From the NCBI GenBank assembly GCA_905199135.1, contig CAJKFC010000023.1, positions 1-20,855 on the forward strand: DNA of 20,855 nucleotides, in the 5' to 3' direction. The notes under the pieces are model-generated. The model made no database searches. It was given only the letters and a program-made list of their open reading frames with translations, and was not told the DNA's origin. Below, one piece after another: positions 7,244 through 14,088 of this stretch. The DNA is from an uncultured Eubacteriales bacterium (GTDB lineage Bacteria; Bacillota; Clostridia; Oscillospirales; Butyricicoccaceae). Each line of letters starts with the position of its first letter. Position 1 is the stretch's first letter. Position numbers and translations under genes: made by a program.

Positions 7244-8152
7244 CTATTCTTTAATAGAAATCCAAATAGCAGGGCGAACGCCTGCTATTGAATACGCAGG
7301 AGCAATAGAATCTAATTGTTCTTGCACACCAATATGGACCCCTAAAAAATCATTCGAATTTTCCTCAACAGCCCACCAATAAAACTCACCGCCGTTTGGC
7401 AGACTCAAAATAGAATCGCATAATGAACCAGAAAGTTGGCCTACTACATGAAAATCTTTTAGACAGCGAAGAAGCATCTCGTCGGATATACTTGTAGCCT
7501 TTGCACCTCGTTCTTCAATTCTAGGGAAATAGTGCTCAACTTGCTCGGTGGACAGCAAAAACACTTTATCATATGTAGACTCACCATTTCCTGTGGGATT
7601 AATAACCTCTGTTTCAATAATCTGCTCCCATTCTTTTTCAGAAAAAGACATCTCTGTGTTTAGCTTATTCCTTAAACTGCAATTTTCCCAGTTTACAGAT
7701 TTACGCAAATCGGAAGGTTCAAGCAATTTGTTATCAGTATCTTCTTTAAGCAGACTGATCCAATTATCATAAAAACTGTTTCCCTCAGAAAAAACTTTGT
7801 CATCTGTTAAAATAGTCCAACCTTCATAATCAGAAAGCGCGTTATATAACTGAGGACGATTTGATATTACGCTGTCTATAGCGTTTCTGGTTTCTTCTGT
7901 AATATTGATATAGTCTAAATCAATGATCTCATCGGTCAAAAGTAGTGCCCTATCATCTTTGATATCTAAGACTCTCCATTTGTAATCTCCAAAATCTACA
8001 ATATCTCCAATCTGATATGTTTCTTTTTCTTCTGTTAAAGTTTCATTTGCTTGTGATTGCTCAGAGGTTGATGCTTGCATTGTTTGTTCTCCACAGCCAA
8101 CAAGAGAAAATAATGTCATAAATATCAATAAAAATATATATAATGATTTCAT
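7244..8152 (-). CDS. DUF6273-like lipoprotein
   Basis: The 302-residue protein starts at ATG 8152 with GGAGA 8 nt upstream. A lysine-containing hydrophobic signal ends in the lipobox LVGC with the lipidated cysteine at residue 20, followed by a Ser/Thr/Glu-rich spacer. From about residue 47 it shows the pattern of DUF6273 domains: IGDIVDFGDYKWRVLDI, ALLLTDEIID, then WENCSLRNKLN, then VINPTGNG with DKVFLLSTEQV, and the closing GVRPAIWI. This domain is known from surface and phage-related proteins of Clostridia; its function is not established. The protein should be anchored on the outer face of the membrane. AT-rich composition sets it apart from the flanking genes. It probably forms a two-gene unit with the small protein downstream. 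Confidence 0.8.
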   Translation of the reverse strand: MKSLYIFLLIFMTLFSLVGCGEQTMQASTSEQSQANETLTEEKETYQIGDIVDFGDYKWRVLDIKDDRALLLTDEIIDLDYINITEETRNAIDSVISNRPQLYNALSDYEGWTILTDDKVFSEGNSFYDNWISLLKEDTDNKLLEPSDLRKSVNWENCSLRNKLNTEMSFSEKEWEQIIETEVINPTGNGESTYDKVFLLSTEQVEHYFPRIEERGAKATSISDEMLLRCLKDFHVVGQLSGSLCDSILSLPNGGEFYWWAVEENSNDFLGVHIGVQEQLDSIAPAYSIAGVRPAIWISIKE

Positions 8153-8200
8153 TTAATATCTCTCCATTCGTGTTACAAATGATTTTTTATAACAAAACAT

Positions 8201-8234
8201 CACCGAGGAAAGATAGTAAATATTTTCCTCGGTG
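8201..8234. terminator. Strong hairpin, possible terminator of the cytidylate-kinase-like gene
   Basis: CACCGAGGAAA (8201-8211) pairs with TTTCCTCGGTG (8224-8234), an 11-bp perfect stem with a 12-nt loop. On the minus strand it is followed by ATGTTTTGTTA, a weak U-tail, and it lies between the kinase-like gene and the lipoprotein gene. It could be a terminator or an operator; no U-run follows on the plus strand. Confidence 0.45.
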
Positions 8235-8340
8235 TGTATATGAAATATGCTGCTTGCTTTGTTACCAGGGCAGTCGTACATATAATATTTTTTAATTGGT
8301 CTGCTTTATAGACGACTGCTACAGGGGGCGGAGTTTTCTA

Positions 8341-8955
8341 TTAAAGAGAACCGTGCTTGATGCCTTCGACGATGTGGTTTGCAAGATCCTTTATTTCGAA
8401 GTTTGTGGTGTTTATGCACAGGTCGTAGTTTCTGATGTCGCCCCAGCTCTTGCCTGTGAAGAACTCATAGTACTCGGCGCGGTTTTTGTCGAGTTTTGCG
8501 ATCTTCTTCTCGAGCTCCTTGTTGGAGAGGTCCTCTCCAACGGGGGCGTTCTTGATGCAGCGGGCCAGCTTGTGCTCCTTCTCTGCGTAGACGAAGAGCC
8601 TCAGGGGATTCATGTCTCTCAGAATATAGTCGGCGCAGCGGCCCACTATGAGACAGTCGGACTTCTGAGCCATCTCGGTGATTATCTCGTGCTGATGGCG
8701 GAGAACCTTATAGGTGGGGTCGAACTCGGCTGTCGATATGGGGGCGAAAGACTGACCTATGGTGATGGGGAAGAACATAGGGGGCTTTCTCTCTATAATC
8801 TGCTGGACATAGCTCTCTGCCAGCTGGGTCTTTTCGGCGATCTGAGTGAGTATTTCCTTGTCATAATAGGCGATACCGAGCTGCTCGGCGATTCTTCTGC
8901 CAAGCTCTCTGCCGCCCGAGCCGAACTCACGGCTAAGTGTGATGATTCTATTCAT
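8341..8955 (-). CDS. Cytidylate-kinase-like family protein
   Basis: The 204-residue protein has a P-loop variant near residues 9-21 (REFGSGGRELGRR), as in the cytidylate-kinase-like family. It continues with an LGIAYYDKEILTQIAE segment, CLIVGRCADYIL (second strand), RLFVYAEKEHKLARC (lid region) and DLCINTT. True CMP kinases have the same plan. Members of this short family are common in Clostridia and are thought to be nucleoside-phosphate kinases or ATP-binding proteins of unproven substrate. ATG 8955 has AAAGGAG 7 nt upstream. It is transcribed alone from a good promoter, divergently from the thiamine operon. No functional link with thiamine genes is implied. Confidence 0.85.
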   Translation of the reverse strand: MNRIITLSREFGSGGRELGRRIAEQLGIAYYDKEILTQIAEKTQLAESYVQQIIERKPPMFFPITIGQSFAPISTAEFDPTYKVLRHQHEIITEMAQKSDCLIVGRCADYILRDMNPLRLFVYAEKEHKLARCIKNAPVGEDLSNKELEKKIAKLDKNRAEYYEFFTGKSWGDIRNYDLCINTTNFEIKDLANHIVEGIKHGSL

Positions 8956-8997
8956 ACATAAACTCCTTTCGGTTTATCTGTATTTGTTTATATGATA

Positions 8998-9026
8998 ATT
9001 ATATACTAAATCAAGGCATTGTGCAA
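8998..9026 (-). promoter_or_regulatory. Promoter of the cytidylate-kinase-like gene
   Basis: On the minus strand TTGCAC (9021-9026), a 17-bp spacer and a perfect TATAAT (8998-9003). Confidence 0.75.
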
Positions 9027-9077
9027 GATATTTTGTTAAAAATATATTGATTACGGTAAAAAAACTTTTCTCGGGTG

Positions 9078-9106
9078 TTGCAACTGCCCAAAAAGAGTGA
9101 TATAAT
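9078..9106 (+). promoter_or_regulatory. Promoter of the thiamine operon
   Basis: TTGCAA (9078-9083), a 17-bp spacer and a perfect TATAAT (9101-9106). Transcription would begin near 9113, just before the TPP aptamer. Confidence 0.85.
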
Positions 9107-9116
9107 CTATACATGA

Positions 9117-9210
9117 CAACAAAAGGGGAGCCATGCGGCTGAGAGGAAACCGGTGTTTCGACCCTTATAACCTGTTTGGGTAATGCCAGCGTAGGGAGCA
9201 TATTCTGTTT
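9117..9210 (+). ncRNA. TPP riboswitch aptamer (THI element)
   Basis: The conserved THI box is easy to read: GGGGAGCC, GGCTGAGAGG, ACCCTTATAACCTG and TAATGCCAGCGTAGGGAG appear in the right order and spacing. In the known class, thiamine pyrophosphate binds the two parallel helices. Here the 3' strand of the aptamer, GCCAGCG at 9185-9191, is exactly complementary to CGCTGGC at 9218-9224 in the downstream terminator hairpin. Without ligand the two can pair and open the terminator. With ligand the aptamer holds GCCAGCG and the terminator forms. The leader therefore should switch the whole thiW-thiE-thiD-thiT-tenA operon off when TPP is plentiful. Confidence 0.95.
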
Positions 9211-9236
9211 GGGCGTGCGCTGGCGCGTCCTTTTTT
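9211..9236 (+). terminator. Riboswitch-controlled intrinsic terminator
   Basis: Positions 9211-9230 fold into an 8-bp GC-rich stem with two G-U pairs and a 4-nt loop, followed by six T (9231-9236). It lies between the TPP aptamer and the thiW ribosome site. The loop side contains the sequence that can pair with the aptamer. Confidence 0.85.
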
Positions 9237-9256
9237 GTTGCCGTAAGGAGGATAAT

Positions 9257-9772
9257 ATGAAAAACAGACAGATTAGAAAACTTGCCCTTGCAGGCATGCT
9301 GATCGCCCTCGGCGTGGCCTGTTCACCCCTTTACATCCCTGTGGGAGCTTCTAAGTGCTTCCCCGTACAGCACATGGTAAATGTGCTGGCAGCCGTCTTT
9401 CTCGGCCCCTGGTACGGGGTCGGAATGGCATTCTGCACCAGCCTTCTGAGAAATATCATGGGCACGGGAACACTTCTGGCATTCCCCGGCAGCATGGTGG
9501 GAGCCCTCGTGTGCGGACTTACATACATGAAGGTCAAAAACATAGGTCTTACATGTATTGCCGAGGTAATAGGCACAGCCCTTTTGGGCGGCATGCTGGC
9601 TTTCCCCATGGCAAAGCTCATACTGGGCAACGCCGAGGCGGCTCTTTTCACCTATGTAATGCCCTTCGCAGTGTCGACGATAGGCGGCTCCATCATAGCA
9701 TTTGTCCTCATCGCCGTGTTCAAAAAGAGCGGGGCTCTTAAAAAGATGGAAGAGACCATAGATGTAAAGTAA
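9257..9772 (+). CDS. thiW: ThiW, ECF transporter S-component (predicted hydroxyethylthiazole uptake)
   Basis: The start is ATG 9257 with AAGGAGG 6 nt upstream; upstream codons in frame lie in the riboswitch and are not used. The 171-residue protein is an integral membrane S-component. It shows the ThiW signature region PLYIPVGASKCFPVQHMVN near the N-terminus, then FLGPWYGVGMAFCTSLLRN and the GSMVGALVCGLTY helix. S-components bind the vitamin and work with the shared EcfA/EcfT energy module, which is not in this window. ThiW is predicted to import the thiazole moiety because of its usual company with thiM; here thiM is absent. It is the first gene of the TPP-controlled operon. Confidence 0.92.
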   Translation: MKNRQIRKLALAGMLIALGVACSPLYIPVGASKCFPVQHMVNVLAAVFLGPWYGVGMAFCTSLLRNIMGTGTLLAFPGSMVGALVCGLTYMKVKNIGLTCIAEVIGTALLGGMLAFPMAKLILGNAEAALFTYVMPFAVSTIGGSIIAFVLIAVFKKSGALKKMEETIDVK

Positions 9773-9792
9773 GGGCGGAAAAGGAGGAAAAC

Positions 9793-10428
9793 ATGAAGAT
9801 ATCACCGGGTGACCTGCTGCTCTACGGAGTTACCGACAGGCGCCATCTCTCGGGCGAGAGCTTGGAGCACGCCGTCGAGGAGGCGATAAAAGGGGGCATG
9901 ACCTGCGTCCAGCTTAGAGAAAAGCATCTCGGAGACGAAAAGTTCCGCGCCCTCGCCTTAAAAGTGCAGGAGGTCTGCGCCCGCTACGGCGTGCCCTTCA
10001 TAATAAACGACAGGGTTGAAATCGCCAAGGAGATAGGGGCGGACGGAGTCCATGTGGGGCAGGAGGATATGTCGGTGGCAAAAGCCAGGGAGCTTTTGGG
10101 AGAAGACTTTATCATAGGCACCAGCGCCCACAATGTAAAGGAGGCTCAGAAGGCCATAGCCGACGGGGCCGACTACATCGGCTCGGGGGCGGTATTTCAG
10201 TCTTCCACCAAGACCGACACGGTATCTTTAAGCCTTGAGGAGCTCAAAAACATAACGGCTCTCGGCATACCCGTCGTGGCCATAGGAGGAGTGACGGCTC
10301 AGAACGCACACCTTCTCAAAGGCAGCGGCATTTCGGGCATAGCCGTGTCGAGCGCCGTATTTGCCCAAAAGGACAAAAAGGCGGCGGCCGAGCTTTTGAG
10401 AGCTGTCCTCAAGGACACAGTAAAATAA
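9793..10428 (+). CDS. thiE: Thiamine phosphate synthase ThiE
   Basis: The 211-residue TIM-barrel enzyme joins HMP-pyrophosphate with thiazole phosphate to give thiamine monophosphate. Visible landmarks are LLYGVTDRR, the pyrophosphate site VQLREK, IINDR, DGVHVGQED, IGTSAHN and VVAIGGV. The final phosphate-binding loop is GISGIAVSSAVF. The usual GPxFxTxTK loop appears as GSGAVFQSSTKTD, a tolerated variant. The ATG has GGAGG about 6 nt upstream. It follows thiW by 20 nt and belongs to the same riboswitch-controlled transcript. A 92-nt gap to thiD contains a small hairpin (10462-10468 with 10477-10483) without a U-tail, perhaps an RNA processing or stability element. Confidence 0.95.
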   Translation: MKISPGDLLLYGVTDRRHLSGESLEHAVEEAIKGGMTCVQLREKHLGDEKFRALALKVQEVCARYGVPFIINDRVEIAKEIGADGVHVGQEDMSVAKARELLGEDFIIGTSAHNVKEAQKAIADGADYIGSGAVFQSSTKTDTVSLSLEELKNITALGIPVVAIGGVTAQNAHLLKGSGISGIAVSSAVFAQKDKKAAAELLRAVLKDTVK

Positions 10429-10520
10429 ATAAGTAAATAAGGGGCAAATTGGGGGCACCACCTTTTGTCGCTTTAAACAAAAGTTATGCTTGTGAATGGC
10501 TTAAAAAGAAAGGAGCAACT

Positions 10521-11318
10521 ATGTACACAGCATTGACAATCGCCGGAAGCGATTCCAGCGGAGGCGCCGGCATCCAGGCAGATATCAAGACCATGACGGC
10601 TCATAAGGTTTACGCCATGAGCGCCGTCACGGCTCTTACTGCCCAGAATACAACCGGCGTCTATGACATTTACGAGGTATCACCGGAATTTCTGGCCAAA
10701 CAGCTGGATTGCGTATTTGAGGATATTTTCCCTCAGGCGGTCAAAACAGGCATGGTCAGCAGCACCGGTCTGATCGAAACCATCGCCGAAAAGCTCAAGG
10801 AATACGGGGCAAAAAACATCGTCGTCGACCCTGTCATGGTGTCGACAAGCGGCTCCAAACTCCTTAAGGACGAGGCGATAGAGAGCCTTAAAACCTGTCT
10901 TTTCCCATTGGCCACCGTCATCACGCCCAATATTCCCGAGGCGGAGGTCATAGCGGACACCGTGATAAAGGACGAGAAAGACATGGAGAGGGCCGCCCAG
11001 ACGATATATAAAAGCTACGGCTGCGCCGTGCTTTTGAAAGGCGGACACAATCTCAACGACGCCAACGACTATCTGTACTCTAAAAACGGCGGCAGATGGT
11101 TCAAGGGCGAGAGGATAGACAATCCCAACACCCACGGCACGGGCTGCACTCTTTCGAGCGCCATAGCCTCAAACCTTGCCAAGGGATACACACTGGAGCA
11201 GAGCGTAGAAAACGCCAAGAGGTATCTCTCCCTGTGCCTTAAGGACGGACTGGATCTCGGCAAGGGCAGAGGTCCCTTGAATCACGCCTTTGCCGTAAAG
11301 GGTGAGTACAATGATTAA
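10521..11318 (+). CDS. thiD: Bifunctional HMP / HMP-phosphate kinase ThiD
   Basis: The start ATG 10521 is preceded by AAAGGAG; the frame is open further upstream, but without a ribosome site or family similarity. The 265-residue ribokinase-fold enzyme phosphorylates hydroxymethylpyrimidine (HMP) twice to HMP-pyrophosphate, the pyrimidine partner of ThiE. Landmarks are IAGSDSSGGAGIQADIKT at the start, VVDPVMVSTSGSKLL, ITPNIPEAE, LLKGGH and the anion-hole motif NTHGTGCTLSSAIA with the catalytic aspartate position replaced in the usual GTGC context. Its stop overlaps the first codons of thiT by 8 nt, so the two are translationally coupled. Confidence 0.95.
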   Translation: MYTALTIAGSDSSGGAGIQADIKTMTAHKVYAMSAVTALTAQNTTGVYDIYEVSPEFLAKQLDCVFEDIFPQAVKTGMVSSTGLIETIAEKLKEYGAKNIVVDPVMVSTSGSKLLKDEAIESLKTCLFPLATVITPNIPEAEVIADTVIKDEKDMERAAQTIYKSYGCAVLLKGGHNLNDANDYLYSKNGGRWFKGERIDNPNTHGTGCTLSSAIASNLAKGYTLEQSVENAKRYLSLCLKDGLDLGKGRGPLNHAFAVKGEYND

Positions 11319-11916
11319 CGCCGCCATATACATATATACCTTCGGAGTGCTCATCGCCGCCGTCATCGCGGCGAGGGGAGTGAAACTCAAGACGAGAGAC
11401 ATATGCCTTATAGGCATGACTGCCGCCCTCACCTATATACTCGACCTCATAAGAGTACCCCTGCCCACGGGAGGAAGCGTCAGGCTTTTGAGCGTGGCGC
11501 CCATAATGCTTTTGTCGCTGGTCTATTCATACAAGACGGCGCTGGCTTCGGGTCTGGTCACGGCTCTTTTGCTGACGGCTCTGTCGCCCGCCTGGGCGCC
11601 CGTCCATCCCATGCAATTTTTCGTGGAGCACCTTGTGTGCACCGTCGGTCTCGGCTTTGCCGGCATTTTCGGACAGAAGGGCAAAAACAAGCTTTTAGGT
11701 CTGTCCCTTGCGGGAATCATAAACCTTTTGGGACACATCTTCGCCGGAGCCCTGTTTTTCGGCGCCTACGCCCCCGAGGGCATGGGAGTGTGGAAGTATA
11801 CAATAATATATAATATGGGAAGCCAGGGCACAGAGATACTTTTAAGCATAGTGTGCCTTATGGCGGCGCCCACCGCCGCATTGGCAAAATCTTTGAGAAA
11901 GGGAGAAAACCCATGA
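11311..11916 (+). CDS. thiT: ThiT, ECF transporter S-component for thiamine
   Basis: The 201-residue membrane protein has six predicted helices. It contains the ThiT-type thiamine pocket region: SPAWAPVHPMQFFVEHLVCTVGLGFAG followed by a WKYTIIYNMG segment. That pattern corresponds to the aromatic/His/Gln residues of the YuaJ/ThiT family (residues split here across 11593-11670). ATG 11311 lies inside the end of thiD (overlap ATGATTAA). An in-frame GTG at 11302 is a less likely start. The protein should bind thiamine with high affinity and use the common ECF module. Having ThiT beside ThiW in one operon gives the cell two separate entry points to the pathway. Confidence 0.85.
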   Translation: MINAAIYIYTFGVLIAAVIAARGVKLKTRDICLIGMTAALTYILDLIRVPLPTGGSVRLLSVAPIMLLSLVYSYKTALASGLVTALLLTALSPAWAPVHPMQFFVEHLVCTVGLGFAGIFGQKGKNKLLGLSLAGIINLLGHIFAGALFFGAYAPEGMGVWKYTIIYNMGSQGTEILLSIVCLMAAPTAALAKSLRKGENP

Positions 11917-12575
11917 GCGTAATGAGAGAAATAGTGGAAAACAGCCTGCCTGTGTGGCAGAAATGCCTCGAAACAGACTTTGTAAAGCAGCTTGTAAACG
12001 GCAGTCTTGACGAGGAGAAGTTCAAGGGCTACATAATAGAGGACACCCTGTATCTCAGGGAATACGCAAGGGTTTTCGCCTATGCCATGCATCAAAGCCG
12101 CAGTCTTAAAGACATCAGGGTCTATTACTCCCTTTTGGGCTTTGTGCAGGAGAACGAGGACGCCGTCAGGGCAAAATATGTAAAAAGCTGGAATCTTTCC
12201 GACGAAAAGATAGACAAGATGCCCATGAGGGAGACCTGCCGCGCCTACTGCGAGTACATGCTGTCCTTCTGCAAAGAGGGACAGGAAAAGGAACTGCTCA
12301 TGGCGACTCTGCCCTGTATGTTCAGCTATTACTGGATATTTGATGAGGCTTTAAAGACCGAAAAAGAGGCCGAAAAGGGCAGATACTGGCCCCTTGTCAG
12401 GGAGTATGTGTCGGAAAATTACCTGAAGCTCTGCGAAAAGTGGGGCGCCTTTGCCGAGGAAAAGCTTTCGGGCGTGACTGAGGAGGAAAAGGCGAGACTT
12501 TCGGAAGTTTTCAAAAAATCCAGCCTTTTCGAGCTGGACTTCTGGAAAATGAGCTTTGAAAAAAGGGACATTTGA
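11913..12575 (+). CDS. tenA: Aminopyrimidine aminohydrolase / thiaminase II TenA
   Basis: The 220-residue all-helical enzyme is a TenA. Key residues fall exactly where they do in the Bacillus subtilis enzyme: D44 and Y47 in IIEDTLYLREYARVFAYA, C135 in ATLPCMF, and the C-terminal glutamate at E207 in LFELDFW. TenA recycles thiamine breakdown products by deaminating aminomethylpyrimidine to HMP, which ThiD then phosphorylates. The start overlaps the thiT stop as ATGA, so translation is coupled. It is the last gene of the riboswitch-controlled operon; no terminator follows, and a promoter for the next gene overlaps its stop codon. Confidence 0.93.
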   Translation: MSVMREIVENSLPVWQKCLETDFVKQLVNGSLDEEKFKGYIIEDTLYLREYARVFAYAMHQSRSLKDIRVYYSLLGFVQENEDAVRAKYVKSWNLSDEKIDKMPMRETCRAYCEYMLSFCKEGQEKELLMATLPCMFSYYWIFDEALKTEKEAEKGRYWPLVREYVSENYLKLCEKWGAFAEEKLSGVTEEEKARLSEVFKKSSLFELDFWKMSFEKRDI

Positions 12576-12600
12576 CAGACAGGGCAAAATGCTGTAAAAT
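12572..12600 (+). promoter_or_regulatory. Consensus promoter of the nitroreductase gene
   Basis: A perfect TTGACA (12572-12577) and TAAAAT (12595-12600) are 17 bp apart. The -35 box contains the stop codon of tenA. It would start transcription near 12607 and free the nitroreductase from TPP control. Confidence 0.7.
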
Positions 12601-12633
12601 TCAGCCATGAAATACTTTTCAAGGAGGACAGCT

Positions 12634-13155
12634 ATGACATTTTTTGAGATGACCGAAAAAAGAGAGAGCTGCCGCAGCTACGACGGCGCAAAGCCTGTGA
12701 CAAAAGAACAGCTTATGAAATGCGTCGGCGCCGCAAGGCTTGCCCCCTCTGCCTGCAACTCGCAGCCCTGGAGCTTTGCCGCGGTAAACGGCGGCGAGAG
12801 GGCGAAAAAGATAGCCAAAGCCACTCAGACAAAGGGTCTCAACAAGTTCACATGCGACTGCCCCGCCTTTATAGTGGTTTTCGAGGAAGAAGCCACCTTA
12901 ATCGGCGGAGTTAAAAGTCAGAAATACGCCGAAATGGACATAGGCATCGCCGTGGCTCACCTGTGCTACGCCGCCTTGGAGCAGGGGCTTTCCACCTGCA
13001 TCATGGGCTCCTTTGACGAAAACGAGGTGCTTTCGGCTCTCGGCATGGAGAACAAGAAGATAAAGCTCATTCTCGCGGTGGGCTATGCAAAGAACGACGG
13101 TTTAAGGGTCAAAAAACGCAAGGATCTCGAGGAAATCGTCACATATTTTGAGTAA
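12634..13155 (+). CDS. Nitroreductase-family FMN-dependent oxidoreductase
   Basis: The start ATG 12634 has a perfect AAGGAGG 6 nt upstream; an in-frame ATG at 12607 has none. The 173-residue protein has the family's FMN-binding motifs: KRESCRSYD at the start, then AARLAPSACNSQPW, then MDIGIAVAHLCYAALEQGL and CIMGSFDE, and the closing LAVGYAKND. Members reduce nitro compounds, quinones or flavins with NAD(P)H as dimers. It follows tenA by 58 nt and could receive read-through, but it has its own promoter. Its physiological substrate is not evident and a role in thiamine metabolism is not implied. Confidence 0.9.
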   Translation: MTFFEMTEKRESCRSYDGAKPVTKEQLMKCVGAARLAPSACNSQPWSFAAVNGGERAKKIAKATQTKGLNKFTCDCPAFIVVFEEEATLIGGVKSQKYAEMDIGIAVAHLCYAALEQGLSTCIMGSFDENEVLSALGMENKKIKLILAVGYAKNDGLRVKKRKDLEEIVTYFE

Positions 13156-13160
13156 AAAAG

Positions 13161-13190
13161 AAAGGAACGGGAAAACCGTTCCTTTTTTAT
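13161..13190. terminator. Terminator after the nitroreductase gene (bidirectional)
   Basis: A 10-bp stem (13161-13170 with 13176-13185) with loop GAAAA is followed by a T-run. An A-run precedes it, so it also serves the convergent YitT-family gene. Confidence 0.88.
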
Positions 13191-13820
13191 TTATGCTGTT
13201 TCGGTCTCTTTTTTCGGTGAATCTTTCAAAAAGGGCAGCTTTTGCATGAGACCGATGAGCTGACCCGATATCAGCACTGTGAGCAGGGAGTAGGCAATCT
13301 TTGAAAGAGGTATATAGGACAGGGAAAGCACCAAAACAATGAGGTCGAATATGAGATATATCCACTGTATGTCGAGCTTTAAAACTCCTGTCAGCGACAT
13401 GGCGAGAGCATCGTCCCCACCGGGGGCGCCTCCTGCCAGAACGCAGAGACCCACTCCGACGCCGACGAAACATGCCCCCAAAACGGCGGCAAGCAGGGGA
13501 AAATCTCCCATAGAGGGGAAGACAGGCCCCATTTTTTCAAATACGGCGTAGAAAAACGAAAATCCTCCGCCCGCGACGGCGGAATAGAGAATAAAGGAAC
13601 GGCCCAAAAGCTTATAGCCCAAAAGATAGCAGCACACATTCATCACTATGGCGCTGACTGACGGCGAGACGGAAAAAAGCTTTTCCAAAAGCAGGGTCAT
13701 TCCCAGCACACCCCCCTCGGTGACCCCCGAGAAAGAGTGGATGTTGAACAAGCCGAAGGCCAGAATAGCGCTGCCCAAAAGGCAGACAAGGCAGTTTTTC
13801 GGCTTTAACGCGGAAAACAA
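13191..13820 (-). CDS. YitT-family (DUF161) membrane protein, short form
   Basis: The 209-residue protein has about five or six hydrophobic segments. It also has the family's conserved stretches: FNIHSFSGVTEGGVLGMTLLL near residue 25, CYLLGYKLLGRSFILYS, and the PGGDDALAMSLT segment near 133. Many relatives are about 280 residues with a C-terminal DUF2179 domain; that domain is absent here. The start is TTG 13820, with AAAGG about 10 nt upstream. It is a single-gene unit behind a fully consensus promoter. The family's function is not established; a transporter role is often assumed. Confidence 0.85.
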   Translation of the reverse strand: MFSALKPKNCLVCLLGSAILAFGLFNIHSFSGVTEGGVLGMTLLLEKLFSVSPSVSAIVMNVCCYLLGYKLLGRSFILYSAVAGGGFSFFYAVFEKMGPVFPSMGDFPLLAAVLGACFVGVGVGLCVLAGGAPGGDDALAMSLTGVLKLDIQWIYLIFDLIVLVLSLSYIPLSKIAYSLLTVLISGQLIGLMQKLPFLKDSPKKETETA

Positions 13821-13842
13821 AATATCACAACCTTTCCCTACT

Positions 13843-13871
13843 ATTATACACTATTTGAAATACAGTGTCAA
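13843..13871 (-). promoter_or_regulatory. Fully consensus promoter of the YitT-family gene
   Basis: On the minus strand a perfect TTGACA (13866-13871), 17 bp, and a perfect TATAAT (13843-13848). Confidence 0.88.
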
Positions 13872-13901
13872 CAGGGGACGGTTTTGCCCCAATGGGCTGT
13901 A

Positions 13902-13985
13902 TGTAGGGAACGGCTGTCAATGCCGCTTTGCAGAGATTCATAATGCCGCAGATTTTGGCGGAACGACACAAGGTCGTTCCCTACA
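13902..13985. repeat. Small inverted-repeat element (MITE/REP-like)
   Basis: An 84-bp segment is bounded by perfect 11-bp inverted repeats, TGTAGGGAACG and CGTTCCCTACA. It contains an internal hairpin (13960-13967 with 13973-13980). It lies between two genes and has no coding capacity. From memory, similar short elements with TGTAGGG ends are spread through genomes of clostridial gut bacteria; copy number cannot be seen here. No target duplication is evident. Confidence 0.6.
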
Positions 13986-14041
13986 ATTCGAATTTGAATT
14001 TTCGCCGTGCCGAACGGAAATATTTATATTTGCCGCAATAT

Positions 14042-14076
14042 AAATACGGAACGCCTTTGGGCGTTCCGTATTTTTT
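14042..14076. terminator. Terminator hairpin after the SLH-protein gene
   Basis: A 14-bp perfect stem (14042-14055 with 14060-14073), loop TTTG, lies 13 nt beyond the stop codon of the SLH gene. The T-run is strong on the plus strand. On the minus strand the tail is TTTATATT, weaker but usable. Confidence 0.75.
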
Positions 14077-14088
14077 AAACAGTATAAA

